Made by a program: the position numbers and the translations under genes
Source of the DNA: UBA12276 sp041476285
GTDB taxonomy: Archaea; Micrarchaeota; Micrarchaeia; Micrarchaeales; Micrarchaeaceae
DNA: 14,891 bases
Direction of reading: 5' to 3'
Assembly (NCBI GenBank): GCA_041476285.1
Contig: JBGOTD010000007.1
Location: 1-14,891, forward strand
Shown: in pieces, positions 13,001 to 14,891 of the stretch
How the letters are laid out: each line of letters starts with the position of its first letter
Numbering within the stretch: position 1 is the stretch's first letter
The notes under the pieces: generated by a model
Databases searched by the model: none
What the model saw: the letters and a program-made list of their open reading frames with translations, nothing else
Told to the model about the DNA's origin: nothing

Positions 13001-14891
13001 GCCATAGGCCAGTGAGGGATTTCCCCATGGGAAATTGGCAATGTTCCTTCCCTGCGGGCAGTTGTAACCGGAATAGGTGTTGGGCGCATAGTTGCAGTAA
13101 TGGCCATCAAGCCAATAGGATCCCCAGAAGCAGTATGGTGTGTCTCCAATTGCCTGCGTGCAGCCCCTTTGGGTTATTGGCGGGACCTGTGTTATAAATG
13201 CATAAGCCCACTGGAATGCGCATGTCGGGTTGTAATACACTGTTGACCAATCCCCTCCGCCATATGAGCTGCAGGAATTCGGACTGTAGCCCGTAAGCGG
13301 ATAAGCCTCTCCTGAGCTCCCGCATTTTCCCTCCTGCAATATCCCCTCTGCATAACATCCTCCGCTTATTCCTGCACCTGTTGCACCTGTTTGGAAGTTG
13401 CTTTCCGCATAGGCTATAGAGACTATCTGAACAAGCTGCGTGCCAGAGAATCCTGCGTTCTGTGCACATGCCATAATTTGGCTGAAGTTTAATCTTACTG
13501 TGGTGCGCGGCGGATAATAGACATCAGGGCATAGGCTTGAGGCCGATACTGTGGATGTGCCTGTTGTAGATGCGCTTGTTGTAGTGCTTGCGGTTGTCAC
13601 CGTGCCCCTTCCTGCAAGTCCCAGGCTGGTTGAATATATCTGTACATATCCGGGAAATGATTCATTTGCCACATATACGTATTGCCCTCCCGGAGATACT
13701 GCAAATTCCCTTGATGGTATGAAGCCGCCTGGCTGGTCCACTGCCGAGTTCTCCACCCAGCTGTTGCCTCCTGGTGGGGTAAGTGCTGCAAGCTTGAAAC
13801 TGATTCTAAATTCGCTGCTTCCCGTACTGGAGCCCAACAGGAAAAGGTCGCCGTTGTCATCTGCCTGTACTGCAAGCGGCGCAAACTTGTTCAATACTCC
13901 CCCTTTGTCTAGTGAAAATAGGCCTATGCGCAGGAAGTTTGTAACCCCGGAAAGTTTGTAAACGTCTATCAGGTAAAGGTTCTGGCTGGCCTCAAGATTT
14001 GTATTTGCATAGTAGCCCTTCCATTCATTAATCCATTTCGTGAGATCTTTTGTTGACGGCAAATCAGCCGGCTGATCCTTTGAAAAGTTATAGTATCCCT
14101 GCGGTATGAACTTGAAAACATAAAGATAGGATATGGTTGTCGCCGTTATAAAGCAGAAATACACCGGACAGGACGTGCTGTAAGTTATGACATATATGTA
14201 TCCGTTTGGTGTCGCCGCTATATAAGCCGGATTCTGCACATTTCCATATGCATATGAACCAAGGCTCAGTGCATCACCGCCGTTGTATCCGAATTGCAGT
14301 GTGCGTGCATCCTTGGCGCTGAAACCTCCTACAAAATCCTGCAGGCGGGACAGAAGGCTGTTGGTATCCGGATTGTCCAGCGATACTACATTAAGCGGGA
14401 ATTCCGTTAACAAACCGTTAAAGTTACCAAAGAATCCATCACTTCCATAAAATGTGAACGGATCAAAGTAATTTGCCGGGGGCATGTAATTATGCGTATT
14501 GTATATGCCGTATGTCTGGTTGTAGAATGAACCAACATTATTCAGTGATGTGTAATAGGAAGGTATTGAGAGCTGGTAATTTATATACGGGACGATGCCC
14601 AGACTGGTGTAATTGAGTGCGGACGCATCAGCCTCCACATAGCCATTTGGATATACTGCAAGAAGGCTGTTCGCGTAGTATGGCGATGGGGTTTGGGCAG
14701 TTGAGCCTGATTCATAATAGATGCTCAGGTTCCTGTAAACCGTGCCGCTCACATCTACAGATCCACCATTTTGTGATACCTTTGCCCAACCGCCGCAATC
14801 AGTTCCGGAAAGGAGTTGTGAATAGCAACTGTCAGTGCCCAGCTTCTGTATTGGGCTGAACAGATAGTTGCTGAAATTCAGCCAGTTGTTC
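10022..14891 (-). CDS. Giant surface protein with lysozyme-like domain and C-terminal membrane anchor, N-terminus beyond window
   Basis: The frame stays open from the stop at 10022 to the window edge, giving over 1620 residues; a GTG at 14752 is internal, since coding sequence continues upstream (NWLNFSNYLFSPIQKL). Numbering from that GTG: about 175-375 has propeller-like strands (PNGYIYVITY, DNGDLFLLGS, GGQYVYVANE); 384-406 is a Thr/Ser linker; about 407-570 is a Cys-rich lysozyme-fold domain with IAYAESNF (Glu450) and GILQ; about 660-850 has more propeller-like strands (SKGILYVIDN, YNGTLYLMAH); near 1020-1055 a Pro/Gly-rich stretch leads into a hydrophobic segment; about 1543-1568 is a membrane helix ending in KRRR. 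Many N-x-S/T sites and paired Cys indicate an exported, glycosylated, disulfide-bonded protein. Adhesin, S-layer component or glycan-cleaving contact protein are possible roles. It heads the operon with the metallopeptidase. Confidence 0.8.
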   Translation of the reverse strand, partial: NNWLNFSNYLFSPIQKLGTDSCYSQLLSGTDCGGWAKVSQNGGSVDVSGTVYRNLSIYYESGSTAQTPSPYYANSLLAVYPNGYVEADASALNYTSLGIVPYINYQLSIPSYYTSLNNVGSFYNQTYGIYNTHNYMPPANYFDPFTFYGSDGFFGNFNGLLTEFPLNVVSLDNPDTNSLLSRLQDFVGGFSAKDARTLQFGYNGGDALSLGSYAYGNVQNPAYIAATPNGYIYVITYSTSCPVYFCFITATTISYLYVFKFIPQGYYNFSKDQPADLPSTKDLTKWINEWKGYYANTNLEASQNLYLIDVYKLSGVTNFLRIGLFSLDKGGVLNKFAPLAVQADDNGDLFLLGSSTGSSEFRISFKLAALTPPGGNSWVENSAVDQPGGFIPSREFAVSPGGQYVYVANESFPGYVQIYSTSLGLAGRGTVTTASTTTSASTTGTSTVSASSLCPDVYYPPRTTVRLNFSQIMACAQNAGFSGTQLVQIVSIAYAESNFQTGATGAGISGGCYAEGILQEGKCGSSGEAYPLTGYSPNSCSSYGGGDWSTVYYNPTCAFQWAYAFITQVPPITQRGCTQAIGDTPYCFWGSYWLDGHYCNYAPNTYSGYNCPQGRNIANFPWGNPSLAYGTTGGGGLTGKFGGSDGFAFAGNISLSYSNASFSMNIIKYFANGGPYNDSALKTAYNSFVENPDYASYAFDKPANHHPVSIIDSKGILYVIDNWTFSLDGGIPVSVLMLRAFGENGTEIPVNPTRINTLSALGPSVTGAGTGIPGLGGAVAPSYGWKPYGWPLSANIATPNGIAISYCALGCTHNAGDINVQYQPVGPKVDAVGGHVGPGTNSISISADYNGTLYLMAHPWSYSLGTCYFASQPGLCLLGGNDDPYKPLYSELLVLRPNIQNYTKLSFMDNASYVCYLNQSPSDNSPCIYDSNTEVLQFLYPPILGIPNSFSYVESLGGPVQYLNIQNQLSSIFPTGVNSVDFQGSQQNELSGGLGGTNNYNTLATGAFPTAKSSINLPSTYIKTDLNGYVITPFKITLDLEQSWSLEYPPIPMKPPLQPKPFFMATGGVPPPSGGGGGLFGSLITEAICYAAWTAITTGLSIASTPVTTSYTYRVTSLSDRSGPLTQTIEGGSTYFKYIPSQNNYVQNLSDAGLITSPYINFQVFTNRLFGEIFINQTINPETAGAELANSRTDLPTVMNAEHLYNYQLQQYQQVSSFGTFFAYNAQIATNAVNTGANCGGTCPDYYYSSDNYFNEPSKFGYNNTNTTRYFQLFELFKQASHFANIVLNLTGTKTLFGYNRLVYTFVDRFNNTIYMPLDVDFANITTISLNSSTLINPSNENETTVKVAGTAAYMTPTGLKPIPSGSDIYLYWNTNINYYNATSSPTGSNPIGYYTNALQCSIAPNSKECAVANPLSTVTQQQPIGKDEAQEITYAGGGCELPPKSLLNPVTYNCNLYGYGGLSAVRNDPSNPSLYQYCVPVFPNGTGAFTSQLGLIDIVQTDSAGKFKDSFQACGVGQNRVMAQYYGGPGPEPLIVNQTWLGASGGVTEFAQNISAEDTANVYAFNYSFAPNMTAAQFEIGSYALNFGAIGILELIATMAVVAVIIAKEFGFIGGANKRRR

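Noticed and set aside
13107..13884. Alternative frames within the surface-protein gene, including a Cys-rich 120-aa frame
   Set aside because: They overlap a long continuous frame with domains and sequons; the Cys content follows from TGC/TGT-rich codons of the real gene.
1..14891. CRISPR arrays, insertion sequences, tRNA genes
   Set aside because: No regularly spaced repeats, transposase motifs or complete tRNA cloverleafs were seen on either strand.

Overview
The window looks like chromosomal DNA of a small-genome archaeon, most likely of the ARMAN/Micrarchaeota (DPANN) type. The evidence is a divergent archaeal 16S rRNA gene, an unlinked 5S rRNA gene about 2.9 kb away on the opposite strand, archaeal TATA elements about 25 nt upstream of starts (several transcripts probably leaderless), an archaeal-type primase large subunit, and a huge N-glycosylatable, membrane-anchored surface protein. 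The lineage is an inference; no 23S and no tRNA gene was seen.

Layout. 1-541 (-): 5' part of an ankyrin-like repeat protein with a perfect inverted repeat over its start. 642-1407: an odd block just downstream of the 16S gene. It holds a degenerate LAGLIDADG homing-endonuclease-like gene (716-1237, -), a 56-nt copy of an internal 16S segment that forms the 3' end of that gene, and a second exact 39-bp copy of the 16S 3' trailer. 1419-2909 (-): 16S rRNA, followed upstream by leader and promoter (to about 3086). 3153-3770 (-): DnaQ-like exonuclease with an altered last motif, divergent from 3822-4799 (+), a primase large subunit PriL without Fe-S cysteines, followed by a 47-aa zinc-finger protein (4804-4947, +). 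4951-5577 (-): lytic-transglycosylase-fold protein with an unresolved N-terminus. 5772-5887 (+): 5S rRNA. 5927-6508 (+) and 6516-6923 (-): two convergent unknown genes.

6961-14891 (-): a two-gene operon that fills half the window. The upstream gene, whose start lies beyond the window, encodes a >1600-residue extracellular protein with propeller-like repeats, a Ser/Thr linker, an embedded lysozyme-like domain and a C-terminal membrane anchor. One nucleotide after its stop begins a 1019-aa membrane-anchored HExxH metallopeptidase with two SAP-like helical repeats. With the separate transglycosylase, the window has two lysozyme-fold enzymes in an organism not expected to make murein, pointing to a role at the cell surface or against other cells.

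The observations most worth following are the 16S-trailer/endonuclease duplication, the Fe-S-free PriL with a PriX-like C-terminus, the surface-protein/peptidase operon with its lysozyme domain, and the unusual substitutions in the 16S gene, including universal primer sites and the anti-Shine-Dalgarno end.
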